A stretch of DNA of 64,000 nt, from positions 1 to 64,000 of the forward strand of contig NZ_LMIE01000034.1 in the NCBI RefSeq assembly GCF_001428625.1, read 5' to 3'. Below the pieces are notes generated by a model, which searched no databases, was not told the origin of the DNA, and saw nothing but the letters and a program-made list of their open reading frames with translations. Positions 1 through 7,801 of the stretch are shown here, in pieces. Made by a program: the position numbers and the translations under genes. Within the stretch, counting starts at the first letter, position 1. Each line of letters starts with the position of its first letter. Origin of the DNA: Hydrogenophaga sp. Root209. GTDB lineage: Bacteria > Pseudomonadota > Gammaproteobacteria > Burkholderiales > Burkholderiaceae_C.

Positions 1-95
1 AGCTGATAGACCTGGTGGCACGGCTCGACGAACTGACCGACCTCTCGCCGCTGGCAGGCATGCTGGCTCGCCAAGCGTGCGCTGATCGACACTAA
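1..95 (+). CDS. C-terminal tail of an unidentified protein (truncated by window start)
   Basis: An open frame enters from the left edge (codons in phase with base 3) and stops with TAA at 93-95, giving about 30 residues that end in LARQACADRH. The composition (alternating Leu, Asp, Ala in a helical pattern) looks like real protein rather than noise, but the stretch is too short to assign to a family. It converges on the hydrolase gene whose stop lies at 155, with about 60 bp between them in which I see no clear terminator. Confidence 0.4.
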   Translation, partial: LIDLVARLDELTDLSPLAGMLARQACADRH

Positions 96-154
96 CAGCG
101 TTTATTGGTGCGGGCAGGCTGGCGTGCGGAAAAAAAAGAGACGTGCAATACCCC

Positions 155-982
155 TCATTGGTCGGCGTTTTTGCTCTCCGCGGAAGGGCTGCGCCCAATG
201 CGGCAAAACAAGCGCTGCAACATGCTCCTGGTCTCCCCACGGGCCAGCTGCTGCGGATGGTGACCAACTCCAGGCAGCGCCGTCACTTCAAGCGGCATCA
301 GACCGTGGCGAAACAATGCAATCGCGCTGGGCCGCCAGCCATATTCATCGTCATTGCCGAACAACACGGAGACCGGACAACGCACTGCGGCAAGCTCGAC
401 GCTCATGTCCCATTGAAGTGCCTGCGGGCTGGCCCAGGGCTCGTACCAGCCCCAGAACATGGTGTCGGTGTTGTCGCCATGGTGGCGACGAAGTTTTTCG
501 CGCAAGCCGTCTTGCTCAAACGCGCGCCGCGCGACGGCCATGGCGTCCACCATGAACTGATCCACAGCCATGGTTGGCGAGCAGGCAAAAACGCCGCATA
601 CCAGCTCAGGATGCGCCGCCGCAGCCAGCACCGACATGGCTCCTCCATCACTGTGGCCGAACATCAACGCCTTGTGGATTCCAAAGTGGCGCAACACCTC
701 GCCAAGCACCGGCCCAGCCTCTTCACGCCGGTAGCTGGGCTCGCGCCCACCCACCAGACTCTCGGATCGCCCATAACCATACCGGTCATAGGCCAGCACC
801 GGCCAGCCGCTGGCTTCGGCCAACACCTGAGGCAGGTCTTTCCAGGTGGTGATGCAGTCCAGACCGCCATGCATCATCACGATGGTCGGCTGCCCGTTGC
901 CCACATCACCCCAGGTGGTGGCGGCCAGCCGATGGCCTCCCGCAAACAGTTCGTGTTCCTTCATTTCGTTCTTTTTCATCAT
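155..982 (-). CDS. Alpha/beta hydrolase
   Basis: A 275-residue alpha/beta-hydrolase-fold protein, probably an esterase, thioesterase or C-C hydrolase. The oxyanion-loop HGG is at residues 38-40, the nucleophile elbow GHSDGG puts the Ser at about 111, the acid is probably Asp211 or 212 (FGNDDEYG) and the catalytic His is about 241 (GVGHHPQ), so the triad looks intact. The double-Met start at 982 follows GGAGG at a spacing of about 9. It is the last gene of a - strand group, 44 bp after the acyl-CoA dehydrogenase, so it may hydrolyse a CoA ester or ring product of that pathway. The substrate cannot be read from sequence. Confidence 0.85.
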   Translation of the reverse strand: MMKKNEMKEHELFAGGHRLAATTWGDVGNGQPTIVMMHGGLDCITTWKDLPQVLAEASGWPVLAYDRYGYGRSESLVGGREPSYRREEAGPVLGEVLRHFGIHKALMFGHSDGGAMSVLAAAAHPELVCGVFACSPTMAVDQFMVDAMAVARRAFEQDGLREKLRRHHGDNTDTMFWGWYEPWASPQALQWDMSVELAAVRCPVSVLFGNDDEYGWRPSAIALFRHGLMPLEVTALPGVGHHPQQLARGETRSMLQRLFCRIGRSPSAESKNADQ

Positions 983-1026
983 GTCAATCTGCCTCCGGGT
1001 TGGGCATTGCAGAGGATCCACACAGC

Positions 1027-2259
1027 CTACAGGTCGGCCTGTCCAGTCAGCAGTTGGCGCGCGACGGTGCGGCGCTGGATTTCGCCCGTACCGTCGGGTA
1101 TACGCATCACGCGGGCGAAGCGGTAGCCCTCTTCCAGGCGCAGTTCGTTGGTCAGGCCCATGCCGCCGTGGATCTGGATGCTGCGGTCCATCACGCGCCC
1201 CAGCATCTCGGTCGAAAATGCCTTGACCATACTGACCTGTGCGTTGGCTGAGCGGCCGCTGTCCAGGCGCCAGGCACAGTTCTGAATCATGGTCTTGGCA
1301 GCGTAGATGTCCATCGCGCTGTCGGCCAGCATGAGCTGGATGGCCTGGTGCTCGGCAATGGGCACGCCAAAGGTTTTTCGCACCTTGGCGTAGTCCACCG
1401 CCTGGTCCAGCGCCCAGCGGGCCAAGCCCAGGCAGGATGCAGCCATGCCCATGCGCCCGGCGTTGACGCCGTCCATGGCCACCGCCAAGCCGTGCCCGAC
1501 GTCGCCGAGCCGGTGGTCGTCGCGCACACGCACGCCGTCGAGCACGATGACGCCGGTGTCGCCGCCTAGGTGACCCATGGTGTTGATGATGCGCGGCACT
1601 GAAAAACCTGACGCGCGCGTGTCGACGAAGAAACCGGTGACACCACCCTTGTGGCGCGCTGCGGCTTCGGGGTCGGTCAGCGCGAACACCATGGCGTAAT
1701 CGGCGTAGGGCGAGTTGGTTATCCACTGCTTGGTGCCGGTGAGCACCCATTCGTCACCGTCGCGCACGGCGCGGGTTTGCATGCCGAATACATCGGAGCC
1801 CGCATCGGGCTCGCTCAGACCAAAACACAGGGTCTTGTCGCCGCTGGCGATGTCGTCGCGGTACTGCGCGAAGATGTCCGGCTTCAGATGCCGCAGCACA
1901 GGCGACAGACCGTTGGTGAAGGGCGAGGGCAGCACCACCGTCTGCACCAGCGGCTGGGCCGGACCCACGCAGTGGTTGAGGCTCTCCTGCACATGGGCCA
2001 TGACCTGCGCGCCCTGCCCGCCACCACCCAGTTTTTCGTCGCCGAACAAGGTGTAGAAGCCCAGTTCCGCGGAGCGCTTGCGCACCTGCTGGCGCAGCGC
2101 CAGCGCCTCGGGCACATAACGGCCGCTGGCGTCGAACAAAGTGCGTTCGCTGCCCAGCAGATCGTGGTGGCGCTGCTGCAGTGGCAGCACTTCGCGCTCC
2201 ACGAAGCGCAGCACTGCCTCGGCAATCGCCACGGTATCGGGATCGATGGTGAAGTCCAT
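1027..2259 (-). CDS. Acyl-CoA dehydrogenase (Asp at the usual catalytic Glu site)
   Basis: A 410-residue FAD-dependent acyl-CoA dehydrogenase that would introduce an alpha,beta double bond and pass electrons to ETF. The FAD/substrate motif SEPDAGSD is at residues 149-156 and GTKQWITN follows. The C-terminal signature reads RIPDGTGEIQR, so the residue aligned with the medium-chain Glu base (YEGT) is Asp at about 389, as in several bacterial subfamilies. The start at 2259 has GAGG about 8 bases upstream. It follows the DUF35 gene by 16 bp. Length is slightly above the usual 380-390 because of an extra N-terminal loop around residues 40-60. Substrate unknown. Confidence 0.9.
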   Translation of the reverse strand: MDFTIDPDTVAIAEAVLRFVEREVLPLQQRHHDLLGSERTLFDASGRYVPEALALRQQVRKRSAELGFYTLFGDEKLGGGGQGAQVMAHVQESLNHCVGPAQPLVQTVVLPSPFTNGLSPVLRHLKPDIFAQYRDDIASGDKTLCFGLSEPDAGSDVFGMQTRAVRDGDEWVLTGTKQWITNSPYADYAMVFALTDPEAAARHKGGVTGFFVDTRASGFSVPRIINTMGHLGGDTGVIVLDGVRVRDDHRLGDVGHGLAVAMDGVNAGRMGMAASCLGLARWALDQAVDYAKVRKTFGVPIAEHQAIQLMLADSAMDIYAAKTMIQNCAWRLDSGRSANAQVSMVKAFSTEMLGRVMDRSIQIHGGMGLTNELRLEEGYRFARVMRIPDGTGEIQRRTVARQLLTGQADL

Positions 2260-2275
2260 ATGGGAAACCTCGGCG

Positions 2276-2677
2276 CTACAACAGCCGGAACTTCGGCAGC
2301 GTGACCTCGTCGGTCACGTCGTCGTACTGCACCGTCACACGCTGGCCGATGCGCACCGCCTCCACATCGTCGGTGACGATGTTGGTCATCATGCGCGCGC
2401 CCTCGTCGAGGTCGATCACCGCCACCACGTAGGGGGTGTCGGCCTTGAAGGCCGGACCGGCCGGCCGGCGCGCGATGGTGTAGCTGTAAATGGTGCCGGT
2501 GCCGCGCGCATCGACCCATTCGACGGCGTCGGAATGGCAGTGCGGGCACAGGACGCGCGGATAGAAATGGTGCTTGCCACAGTCATGGCAGCGCTTGAGT
2601 GTCAGGCGATGTTGTTTCAGGGCGTCCCAATAGGAGCGGCTCTCGCCATCGATGACGGGCAGGGGTTTGTCGTACAT
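2276..2677 (-). CDS. DUF35 OB-fold protein with zinc ribbon, partner of the thiolase-like gene
   Basis: A 133-residue DUF35 protein. An N-terminal rubredoxin-like zinc ribbon has Cys at about 30, 33, 44 and 47 (CHDC and CPHC), followed by an OB fold (YSYTIARRP, VVAVIDLDEG). Proteins of this family form complexes with SCP2/thiolase-like enzymes and are needed for their activity in the steroid side-chain retro-aldolase Ltp2 and in related hydratases. The ATG lies 5 bases after the stop of the thiolase-like gene (TGA, ACACC, ATG), so translation is likely coupled, which fits a stoichiometric complex. A second such pair is at 30072-31698. Confidence 0.88.
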   Translation of the reverse strand: MYDKPLPVIDGESRSYWDALKQHRLTLKRCHDCGKHHFYPRVLCPHCHSDAVEWVDARGTGTIYSYTIARRPAGPAFKADTPYVVAVIDLDEGARMMTNIVTDDVEAVRIGQRVTVQYDDVTDEVTLPKFRLL

Positions 2678-2682
2678 GGTGT

Positions 2683-3852
2683 TCACCGGGTGGAGAGAAT
2701 GCAAGTGGCACCGCTGGAGAGCGTGCCGCCGGTGCCGTGGACCAGCGCGGTCACGGCGTCCTGGATCTGGCGCGGGCCGCATTCACCGCGCAACTGGCGC
2801 ACCGCCTCGATCAGCAGGAAGATGCCGTACATGCCGGGGTGTGCGTAAGACAGACCGCCGCCGTTGGTGTTAAGCGGGAATACACCGCCCGGCGCGGTGC
2901 GCTGGTTGGCGACAAAGGCTCCACCCTCGCCACGCTTGCAAAAGCCCAGCGCTTCGAGCGTCAGCAGCACGGTGATGGTGAACGAGTCATAGACCTCAAC
3001 CACGTCAATGGCGTCATGCCGGATGCCCGCCATGGCAAAGGCGTCCCGACCGGCCACTTCGGCGGCCGTCAGGCGCGCTAGGTCGGGCATGGCGGCGATG
3101 GTCCAGTGGGTGTGTGATTCGCCGTAACCGCGCACGAACACCGGCTTGCGACCGAGCGCCTTGGCGTGCTCGGCGGTGGTCATGACCAACGCGCCACCAC
3201 CGTCGGTGACCAGACAGATATCGAGCAGGTGCAGCGGGTCGGAGATCATCGTGCTCTGGAGCACATCCTCGATCGACAGCGGCTCGCGCATGGTGGCCGC
3301 CGGATTGAGCGCCGCCCACTTGCGCGTGGCCACCGCGATCTCGGCCAGGTTCTCGGAGGTGGTGCCATATTCGTGCATGTGGCGCTTGGCCGCCATCGCA
3401 TAGCCGCCCACCGGCGTGGGCATGCCCCAAGGCGTCTCGTACTGCATGGTCAGCACCGCCGGGCGCCCGGCGAGGTTGCGGCTCATCTCGCTCTTCTGCA
3501 GGCTACCGTAAGTGATCAGCGCCACCTCGCAGCGGCCAGCCTCGATGGCGGTGGCGGCATGCGCCACATGCGCCTCGAAGGCCGAGCCGCCGATGTTGGT
3601 GCCGTCGACGAAGCGCGGCGTAATCCCCAGGTACTCCGACAGCGTCACGGTCGGCAACTGGCCCGGACCGGGCACCCCCCACATACCGGCGGTCAGCAAC
3701 CCATCGACTTCGTGCATGGCGATGCCGGCGTCCTTCAAGGCGTCGCGGGCGACCAGCGCCTGGGCCTGCAGGACCGACATGGGCGCAAGGACCTTGCCGT
3801 CCTTCAGTGGCAGGTCGGCAACGCCGACGATCACAGCTTCTCGTTTTGTCAT
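2683..3852 (-). CDS. Thiolase-like (SCP2-type) protein lacking the nucleophilic Cys
   Basis: A 389-residue member of the non-decarboxylating thiolase/lipid-transfer (SCP2 thiolase) superfamily. The segment that holds the acylated Cys in true thiolases reads NIGGSAFEAHV (residues 86-96) and has no Cys. The later His motif is kept (YAHPGMYG, His about 338; HGTGG about 372-376). This combination, with an adjacent DUF35 gene, matches the layout of Ltp2-type aldolases that split a beta-hydroxyacyl-CoA without CoA attack, rather than a ketothiolase. AGGAAA stands 9 bases before the start. The upstream MaoC-like gene is separated by a 95-bp palindromic repeat. The aldolase role is inferred. Confidence 0.85.
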   Translation of the reverse strand: MTKREAVIVGVADLPLKDGKVLAPMSVLQAQALVARDALKDAGIAMHEVDGLLTAGMWGVPGPGQLPTVTLSEYLGITPRFVDGTNIGGSAFEAHVAHAATAIEAGRCEVALITYGSLQKSEMSRNLAGRPAVLTMQYETPWGMPTPVGGYAMAAKRHMHEYGTTSENLAEIAVATRKWAALNPAATMREPLSIEDVLQSTMISDPLHLLDICLVTDGGGALVMTTAEHAKALGRKPVFVRGYGESHTHWTIAAMPDLARLTAAEVAGRDAFAMAGIRHDAIDVVEVYDSFTITVLLTLEALGFCKRGEGGAFVANQRTAPGGVFPLNTNGGGLSYAHPGMYGIFLLIEAVRQLRGECGPRQIQDAVTALVHGTGGTLSSGATCILSTR

Positions 3853-3899
3853 AGTTGGAAGTTTCCTAGTGTTGAATATCCCGGTCCACCCGGTCTGTA

Positions 3900-3994
3900 C
3901 TGTTGATCCGGCCCTTTGACGTCGCGAGTCGTAGACGGGCTGCCACAGGCAAACGACTCACGAAAGTTCAAAATTCATGGAGCCGGAGCAGCAG
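3900..3994. repeat. 95-bp palindromic (MITE-like) repeat, copy 1
   Basis: A 95-bp element whose ends are imperfect inverted repeats: CTGTTGATCCGGCCC on the left, and the reverse complement of the right end is CTGCTGCTCCGGCTC (12 of 15 match). A second inner stem is possible (CGCGAGTCG with CGACTCACG). The same element, same length and orientation, occurs at 50915-51009 with about 11 differences by hand count. It overlaps the 3' end of the MaoC-like gene: the last codons and the stop of that gene lie inside the right end. No flanking target duplication is evident. It could fold as RNA between the MaoC-like and thiolase-like genes. Confidence 0.75.
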
Positions 3995-4457
3995 GCAAAA
4001 AAGTAATGGTTTCAGTGAAGTCGGCAATGGTCTCGCCACGCTGATTGATCACCAAATGTTGCAACTCCATCAGGGTGTAGCCGCGCGAGGTCGTGGGGAG
4101 CAACCGGGCCTCCCCTTCGACATGAATGGTGTCGCCCGGAAACAGCGCACCGCGCAGGCGCGCCTGTACGCCGGTCATACCGCCGAACGGGCCGACTTCG
4201 TGGCCTTTGAGCGTGCCCTTGATGATGCCCGCCACGTAAGTCGCCAGCAGCCCCATGCCTAGCGAGATGACCATCGGGCCGGGCGCAAAGCGGCTGCGAT
4301 GCGATCCGGTCATGTTCTCCCGGATGTACTCCATGTCGATGAAAAATGGTTCATGCAAGCCGACCACATTGACGAAGGTGACGATGTCGGTTTCGCTGAT
4401 GGTGCGCCGGTGCGTCTTGAAATGATGCGACTTGGCACTGTCGGTCAGCTTGGTCAT
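3975..4457 (-). CDS. MaoC-like hot-dog dehydratase/hydratase
   Basis: A 160-residue single hot-dog protein of the MaoC type. The region that should carry the hydratase Asp and His reads VVGLHEPFFID, so His is kept but the usual D-x-N-x-x-H pattern is not. The FAPGPMVISLGMGL and GDTIHVEGEARL segments are typical of the family. Its last codons (PAAPAP) and TGA are supplied by the right terminal repeat of the palindromic element at 3900-3994, so the C-terminus may have been rewritten by that insertion. It is the first gene of its - strand group and diverges from the SDR at 4588; I see no clear operator in the 130 bp between them. Confidence 0.75.
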   Translation of the reverse strand: MTKLTDSAKSHHFKTHRRTISETDIVTFVNVVGLHEPFFIDMEYIRENMTGSHRSRFAPGPMVISLGMGLLATYVAGIIKGTLKGHEVGPFGGMTGVQARLRGALFPGDTIHVEGEARLLPTTSRGYTLMELQHLVINQRGETIADFTETITFLPAAPAP

Positions 4458-4587
4458 TTTGAAGTCCGGTGATGGATGGGGGGTGGTGATGGATGAAAGT
4501 GGTCCTCTGCGGGCAATCCCTCGATCGGCCTGTCCCGCTGTTTTGACAAAGTCGGGTTTTTATGTATCCAGCGCCGGAGAACAGCGG

Positions 4588-5397
4588 ATGAACCCAGCAC
4601 CCTTGACTGGCGGTCCACTTCAGGGCCAGATCGCCCTCGTCACCGGTGCCACGGCCTTCATCGGTCGTGCCATAGCGCTGGAGTTGGCGCGGCGCGGCGC
4701 GCACGTGGTCGTCAACGGCCGCAATCCCGAAGCCGGGCAGGCGGTGATCAACGAGATCGCTGCGAACGGCTACAGCGCCACGTTTGAACAAGCCGACCTG
4801 ACCAATAGCGATGCGGTTCATGCCATGGTGGATCGAGTTGCCGAGCGCCACGGTCGCCTTGACATCCTGGTGGCCAGCGGCGCAGATGCCAGTGCCGACT
4901 TGCCGTTCTTTCGCCTTTTCAAGGAAATGCGCGACGGCGGCTTCGACAACTACATCCGCGCCCACTGGCTCACCCGCGTGTATGCGATCCAGGCGGCCGC
5001 CCGCGTCATGGCACTGCACGGTCGCGGCAAGATCGTCGCGGTGGGTACCGCCGCGGGCCGCGTGGCCACGGTCGGCGAATCTTTCATTGGCGGTGCCACA
5101 GGCGGCATGATGCAAATGTGCCGCGTGCTGGCACGTGAACAGGGGCGCGACGGCATTCGCGTCAACGCGGTGGCGATGAGCTACATCTGGGATGCCGAGC
5201 CGCGCTGGGGTCCGGGCTCGCCAGCGCTCGAAGACGGCCATGGTGCGGGCATGATCGAGAACCCGCGCAAGCGCATGCTGTTTCCAGTGCATTGCCAGAA
5301 CATCGCCAACTCGGCGGCGTTCTTGGCCGGACCGGAGTCCGATGCCATCACCGGCCAGACGCTCAGCGTCAACGGCGGTTTGAGCACACCGGGCTGA
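4588..5397 (+). CDS. SDR-fold protein without the catalytic Tyr and Lys
   Basis: A 269-residue Rossmann protein of the short-chain dehydrogenase family. The cofactor motif is altered to TGATAFIG (residues 19-26), the NNAG position reads VASGADAS, and where Y-x-x-x-K is expected the sequence is F166-I-G-G-A170. The C-terminal QTLSVNGGLS is normal. Known SDRs with such changes are non-enzymatic or use another chemistry, so dehydrogenase activity is doubtful. The start at 4588 follows GGAGA by about 8 bases; an upstream in-frame extension has no such site. It is a lone + strand gene that ends 8 bp from the convergent synthetase gene. Confidence 0.82.
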   Translation: MNPAPLTGGPLQGQIALVTGATAFIGRAIALELARRGAHVVVNGRNPEAGQAVINEIAANGYSATFEQADLTNSDAVHAMVDRVAERHGRLDILVASGADASADLPFFRLFKEMRDGGFDNYIRAHWLTRVYAIQAAARVMALHGRGKIVAVGTAAGRVATVGESFIGGATGGMMQMCRVLAREQGRDGIRVNAVAMSYIWDAEPRWGPGSPALEDGHGAGMIENPRKRMLFPVHCQNIANSAAFLAGPESDAITGQTLSVNGGLSTPG

Positions 5398-5405
5398 CAT
5401 GGCCA

Positions 5406-6920
5406 TCAGGCGCCACCGTGCGCGGCCTTGACGGCCGCGCGGTCAATGCTATCGGCACCGCCCAAGGGGAGTGCCGATACAAACACCACGTGCTTGGGTT
5501 TTTTGTAGCGTGCGATGCGACCGCCCACAAACTCGATCAACTCCTCGGCACTCAGCGTGCACCCCGCCTTCAGCACGCAGACAGCCTTGACCGCCTCGCC
5601 CCACTGAACGTCCGGCACACCGAGGACCACCACCTGCGCCAGCGCCGGGTGCTCCATAATGACCCGCTCGACTTCAGCCGGATAAACGTTCTCGCCCCCC
5701 GGCTTGATCAACTCCTTGGCCGGTGAACGCCCGCTGTACCAGAGGTAGCCCTCGGCATCGACGCGCCCCATGTCGCCCGTGTGGTGCCAGCCGTTGCGCA
5801 GCGTGAAGGCGTTGTCTGCTTCACAGCGCCAGTAGCCCTGGAACACCATCGGCCCCCGCACCACAATTTCGCCGGTGGCGCCTGTGGGCAACGGGCGGTC
5901 CAGTTCGTCCACCACCGCGACCATGTTCAGCGCGGTGGGACGCCCGGCGCTGCCGGGGCGCTCGTCAAATGGCGCCAGGCTGACCGAGCCCGAGGTCTCG
6001 GTCTGGCCGTAGGCACTCCAGAAGGTCGCCTGGGGACAGGTGGTGCGCAAGCGCGCGATGGTCTCGGGCACATCGATCCCCGACACCACGCGCAACCTGG
6101 CCAGTGAAGAGCCTTGGGCGGCTGCGGCGTCCAGCAGGGCACCCAGCATCGGTGGAAAGGTGCCGATCAGGCTGCCCCCGTCCTCGTCGATATGTTTGAC
6201 CAGACTGGGCGGATCGAAACGTGTCAACAGCAGCGTCGCCCCGCCCGCCTGCTGCGTGGCCAGCATGAAGCCGATGGCGGCCACGTGAAACAGCGGCAAA
6301 ACGCCCAGATTGACGTCCGTCGGCGTCAGGTGCCAGGCCAGTTGCGTCTGCAGGCTGGCGGCAATCAGGCCGCGGTGCGAGAGCAGCGCGCCGCGCGGCC
6401 GACCGCCCACGGCGGCGGTGTGGATGATGAGCAAACCGCTGTCGTCGGCCAGACCGGGCAGATCCGCCGCCTGCGTATCGCACTCCCGATACAGCTCACT
6501 GACGGGTTGCCATGGCGCTGGCGCGGCGCCCAGCGTGTAGCGCAGCGTGTCGTCCAAACCGCGCTGCGGCAGCAGGGCCTGGAATTCATCGGCCACGATC
6601 AGCACCCGCGGTGCCACGTCCTCGATGACATAGGCGACCTCCTCGGCCGACAGCCGCCAGTTGATCGGCACCACGATCGCGCCCAACTGGGCTGCGGCGC
6701 CGAACAGATCGACGTATTCCAGGCAGTTGGGGGCCAGTATCGCCAGCCGGTCACCCTGGCCCACGCCTGCGTCCGCCAGACCGGCTGCCAGGCGCGCTGT
6801 GCGCCCGGCGTACTGGGCGTGCGTGATCCGCTGATTGCCGAACACCAGAGCGGTGTTCGATCCGTACAACCGCGCGTTGCGGTTGATGAGATCGTGCAGC
6901 GTAAAAGATCGCAAACTCAT
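5406..6920 (-). CDS. AMP-dependent acyl-CoA synthetase/ligase
   Basis: A 504-residue adenylate-forming enzyme expected to activate a carboxylic acid as its CoA thioester. The A5 region YGQTETSG and the A7/A8 regions (WHHTGDMG, GYLWYSGRS, GGENVYPAEVE) are clear, and a C-terminal Lys lies in ARYKKPKHV. The phosphate loop is unusual: TAAVGGRPRGALLSH instead of the common TSGTTGxPKG, which may lower or alter ATP binding. AGGAG stands 6 bases before the start. It is the last gene of the long - strand operon, 14 bp after the hydrolase gene. One of three synthetases in the window, and the only one not embedded in a transporter operon. Confidence 0.88.
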   Translation of the reverse strand: MSLRSFTLHDLINRNARLYGSNTALVFGNQRITHAQYAGRTARLAAGLADAGVGQGDRLAILAPNCLEYVDLFGAAAQLGAIVVPINWRLSAEEVAYVIEDVAPRVLIVADEFQALLPQRGLDDTLRYTLGAAPAPWQPVSELYRECDTQAADLPGLADDSGLLIIHTAAVGGRPRGALLSHRGLIAASLQTQLAWHLTPTDVNLGVLPLFHVAAIGFMLATQQAGGATLLLTRFDPPSLVKHIDEDGGSLIGTFPPMLGALLDAAAAQGSSLARLRVVSGIDVPETIARLRTTCPQATFWSAYGQTETSGSVSLAPFDERPGSAGRPTALNMVAVVDELDRPLPTGATGEIVVRGPMVFQGYWRCEADNAFTLRNGWHHTGDMGRVDAEGYLWYSGRSPAKELIKPGGENVYPAEVERVIMEHPALAQVVVLGVPDVQWGEAVKAVCVLKAGCTLSAEELIEFVGGRIARYKKPKHVVFVSALPLGGADSIDRAAVKAAHGGA

Positions 6921-6934
6921 TTCAGGCTCCTGGT

Positions 6935-7801
6935 TCAGATTTCACCCGACGGGGACTGTGTCGACGGCATCACTTCGTGCAGAAACGCCGCCACGCTGGC
7001 GGCGAAGGCGTCGTTGGCATCACCAGCGATCATGTGACCAGCACCCTTCAGATCGATAAAACGCGCCCGCGGCAGGGTTTGCACCAGGGCGCGCGCATCT
7101 TCTTCGCTGATGACGTCGCTGCGCTGGCCGCGCAGCAGCAAAGTGGGCGCCTGCAGGCCGCGCAAAGCGCGCTCGTAGCCGTCCGCATCGCGCCGGTGGT
7201 TGTGGTTGGCCTCGCTCATCAGTTGCGGGTCCCAATGCCAATTCCAGAGACCTTGCGCATTCATGCGCAGGTTTTTCTTCAGCCCCTCAACCGGTCCTTC
7301 CATGGGTCGGCCCCGGTAGGCGGCGATATGCTGGGCGGCCTCTTCAAGTGACGCAAAACCATCGGGCCGAGCCCGCATGAAGCGCACGATGCGCTCGACA
7401 CCGACTTCTTCCATGCGCGGCGCAATGTCCACCAGCACCAGCGCGTTGATCGGCGGCGCATCGGCGCGGCCCACAGTGGCCATGCTGATGAGGCCACCCA
7501 GCGAGGCACCGACCACCGCCAGCGGTGTGCCCAGTTCGCGCCAGATGCAGCACATGGTGTCGGCCAGCGTCTCGATGCGGTAATCGCCATCCTTGGCCCA
7601 GGCGCTGTCGCCGTGGCCCGGCAAGTCCAGCGCCACGGTGTACCAACCCGCATCGCCCAGCACCTGTGCCGCCTTGCCCCATGCATGGCGGGTTTGCCCG
7701 CCACCGTGCAGCAGCAACACCGTGGGCGCGCCGACTGGGCCATAGACGTCGGCCACCAGAGAGCCACCGGCAAAGCCGGGAAATTCCCGGCGCGTCGTCA
7801 T
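6935..7801 (-). CDS. Alpha/beta hydrolase
   Basis: A 288-residue alpha/beta hydrolase with oxyanion loop LHGGGQ (residues 31-36), nucleophile elbow GASLGG (Ser100), an acid candidate in the RGQRSDVIS strand and a His in GAGHMIAGD about 255. The pattern resembles lipases, esterases and meta-cleavage-type hydrolases. The ATG at 7801 overlaps the TGA of the transglutaminase-like gene by 4 bp (ATGA), so the two are probably co-translated. It shares only fold-level motifs with the hydrolase at 155-982. The substrate is unknown; from context it may hydrolyse an ester or CoA thioester of the pathway. Confidence 0.85.
   Translation of the reverse strand: MTTRREFPGFAGGSLVADVYGPVGAPTVLLLHGGGQTRHAWGKAAQVLGDAGWYTVALDLPGHGDSAWAKDGDYRIETLADTMCCIWRELGTPLAVVGASLGGLISMATVGRADAPPINALVLVDIAPRMEEVGVERIVRFMRARPDGFASLEEAAQHIAAYRGRPMEGPVEGLKKNLRMNAQGLWNWHWDPQLMSEANHNHRRDADGYERALRGLQAPTLLLRGQRSDVISEEDARALVQTLPRARFIDLKGAGHMIAGDANDAFAASVAAFLHEVMPSTQSPSGEI

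Noticed and set aside
2683-3852. Call as acetyl-CoA acetyltransferase (ketothiolase)
   Set aside because: The nucleophile segment has no Cys, so thiolysis by the normal mechanism is not possible.
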